From Vibrio sp. AND4 (GTDB lineage: Bacteria > Pseudomonadota > Gammaproteobacteria > Enterobacterales > Vibrionaceae), in NCBI RefSeq assembly GCF_000171815.1, contig NZ_ABGR01000003.1:124001-188000 (forward strand): a stretch of DNA of 64,000 bases. Direction: 5' to 3'. Within the stretch, counting starts at the first letter, position 1; each line of letters begins with the position of its first letter. Of the stretch, positions 63,124-64,000 are shown one piece after another. The notes under the pieces were generated by a model. It ran no database searches. It was not told where the DNA came from and worked only from the letters and a program-made list of their open reading frames with translations. The translations under genes were made by a program, and so were the position numbers.

Positions 63124-64000
63124 ATGATGCTTCTAAAACTAACTAAATCAAGCCTCGCTACACTCTCTGTACTCGGATTGAGTGCGTGCACGACTTTGGG
63201 TCCAGATTACATCCATCCAAAGCAATCCACCTTGCCAAGCAATTGGTCGGTAGAAAACTCGGCGCAAGATACGCAGCAATCCGATCAAAAATTACAGCAG
63301 TGGTGGCAGCAATTTAACGATCCCACGCTAAACCAACTGGTTAAGATGGCAAGCCAACAAAACCTCGACCTTGAGGCGGCTGGTTTACGTATTGTTCAAG
63401 CACGTTCGCTCTTGGGTATTTCAACAGGATTGCAGTACCCGCAAGCTCAAACCGTCTCAGGTAACGTCGCCAGAGCTTACGTCAATGACCAGGGTGTAAA
63501 TAACGCCGCACTGTCGTTTGATGCAGGCTGGGAAATGGACATTTGGGGCAAATACGCACGTAACATTGAATCTGCGGAAGCTGGATATTATGCGTCGATT
63601 GCGTCTTACCATGACATCATGGTGACCATTGCAGCCGAGGTAGCGCGTAACTACATCAATTACCGAACTTTCCAAGAACGTATTTTGCTCTCTCGCCGAA
63701 ACATCGAGATCCAACAGCGTGTGGTGAACATCACCCAAGTACAATTTGACTCCGGTAACGTAACCGAACTCGACGTACAGCAAGCGAAAAACCAACTCTT
63801 CAATACCAAAGCAACGCTACCCTCTCTTGAAATCGCGATGAAGCAATCGCGTACAGCATTGGCATTGCTCTTAGGTACGTTACCGGAAGAGATGGAGAGG
63901 CTATTGCAATCCGAGGGCTTCGCTCAACGTATGGCGAATTATGAAAGCCACTTTAAATCGTCCGGCAGGAAACCCGCTTTATCTGGCGGTGATGAACGCT
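63124..64000 (+). CDS. NodT-family outer-membrane factor lipoprotein (partial)
   Basis: The gene starts at tandem ATGs after a GGTGAGG ribosome site and is open through the window end (292 codons seen). It begins with a lipoprotein signal (lipobox LSAC, cysteine 22), then CTTLGPDYIHPKQSTLPSNW typical of NodT/OprM-type factors, the WWQQFNDPTLNQLV segment and the long coiled helices of TolC-like channels (about 85-250). It would form the outer-membrane exit of the FUSC efflux unit. Confidence 0.9.
   Translation, partial: MMLLKLTKSSLATLSVLGLSACTTLGPDYIHPKQSTLPSNWSVENSAQDTQQSDQKLQQWWQQFNDPTLNQLVKMASQQNLDLEAAGLRIVQARSLLGISTGLQYPQAQTVSGNVARAYVNDQGVNNAALSFDAGWEMDIWGKYARNIESAEAGYYASIASYHDIMVTIAAEVARNYINYRTFQERILLSRRNIEIQQRVVNITQVQFDSGNVTELDVQQAKNQLFNTKATLPSLEIAMKQSRTALALLLGTLPEEMERLLQSEGFAQRMANYESHFKSSGRKPALSGGDER

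Noticed and set aside
63457-63795. Minus-strand 112-codon frame at the window end
   Set aside because: Lies wholly inside the NodT-type gene on the other strand, whose family motifs are clear.
1-64000. CRISPR arrays, tRNA, rRNA and prophage modules
   Set aside because: No regularly spaced direct repeats, cloverleaf-like sequences, rRNA segments or phage structural genes were found on reading both strands.

Overview
The window reads as a piece of a Vibrio chromosome, quite possibly chromosome 2. Grounds: moderate AT content, a complete Tad (Flp) pilus locus, a VpsT/CsgD-type regulator beside a GGDEF protein, a ToxR/ToxS-like pair, a proXWV osmoprotectant operon in the X-W-V order, an NrtR-controlled NAD salvage cluster, a VF530-type protein, and an M66 (StcE/TagA-like) metalloprotease. 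I cannot name the species. There are no rRNA or tRNA genes, no CRISPR array and no prophage.

Layout. 0.3-1.6 kb: a small membrane protein with a DsbB-like quinone-linked thiol oxidase. 1.9-4.5 kb: a compact c-di-GMP module (GGDEF synthase, XRE regulator, LuxR/CsgD regulator with a c-di-GMP binding motif). 4.9-8.3 kb: a BCCT transporter convergent with an acyl-CoA ligase. 8.5-20.7 kb: one long minus-strand, unusually AT-rich Tad pilus operon running from a Flp-like minor pilin and its peptidase through RcpC, RcpA, TadZ, TadABC, TadD and TadEFG to an OmpA-like protein, ending with a ToxR-like/ToxS-like membrane regulator pair. 21.4-23.7 kb: two nearly identical flp major-pilin genes, a clean 292-bp duplication, separated by a frameshifted IS903-type IS5 element that sits between two remnants of related elements. 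24.4-24.7 kb: a structured, terminator-ended, non-coding candidate RNA. 24.8-29.7 kb: a small periplasmic protein and an RND efflux pump with its adaptor. 30.6-35.5 kb: accessory genes of unknown function, including a two-gene pair that looks weakly like membrane-active beta-sandwich proteins. 36-40.4 kb: the secreted metalloprotease, a tiny secreted protein and another IS5 remnant. 40.6-43.8 kb: proXWV. 44-47.4 kb: NlpE-like lipoprotein, a prokaryotic ionotropic-glutamate-receptor-like channel, a glycine-zipper lipoprotein and small hypotheticals. 47.5-50.6 kb: pncB divergent from nrtR-nicotinamidase. 50.8-52.7 kb: a fructose-type PTS (IIA plus IICB). 52.9-55.1 kb: a VF530-type protein and a YbiT-like ABC-F ATPase that seems to use an ATC start codon. 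55.3-59.6 kb: a lipoprotein, a DUF4114/LruC surface protein and a chemoreceptor. 60-64 kb: a DUF2799 lipoprotein and an efflux unit (FUSC protein plus NodT-type outer-membrane factor) cut by the window end.

Taken together the genes concern surface life: pilus assembly and its dedicated regulators, c-di-GMP signalling, mucin-type proteolysis, chemotaxis and efflux, with osmoprotectant uptake, NAD salvage and sugar uptake around them. The points most worth checking are the ToxRS-like control of the Tad operon, the c-di-GMP trio, the structured RNA, the beta-sandwich pair, the channel-like receptor and the non-canonical start codon. All family calls come from reading motifs by eye; no searches were run.
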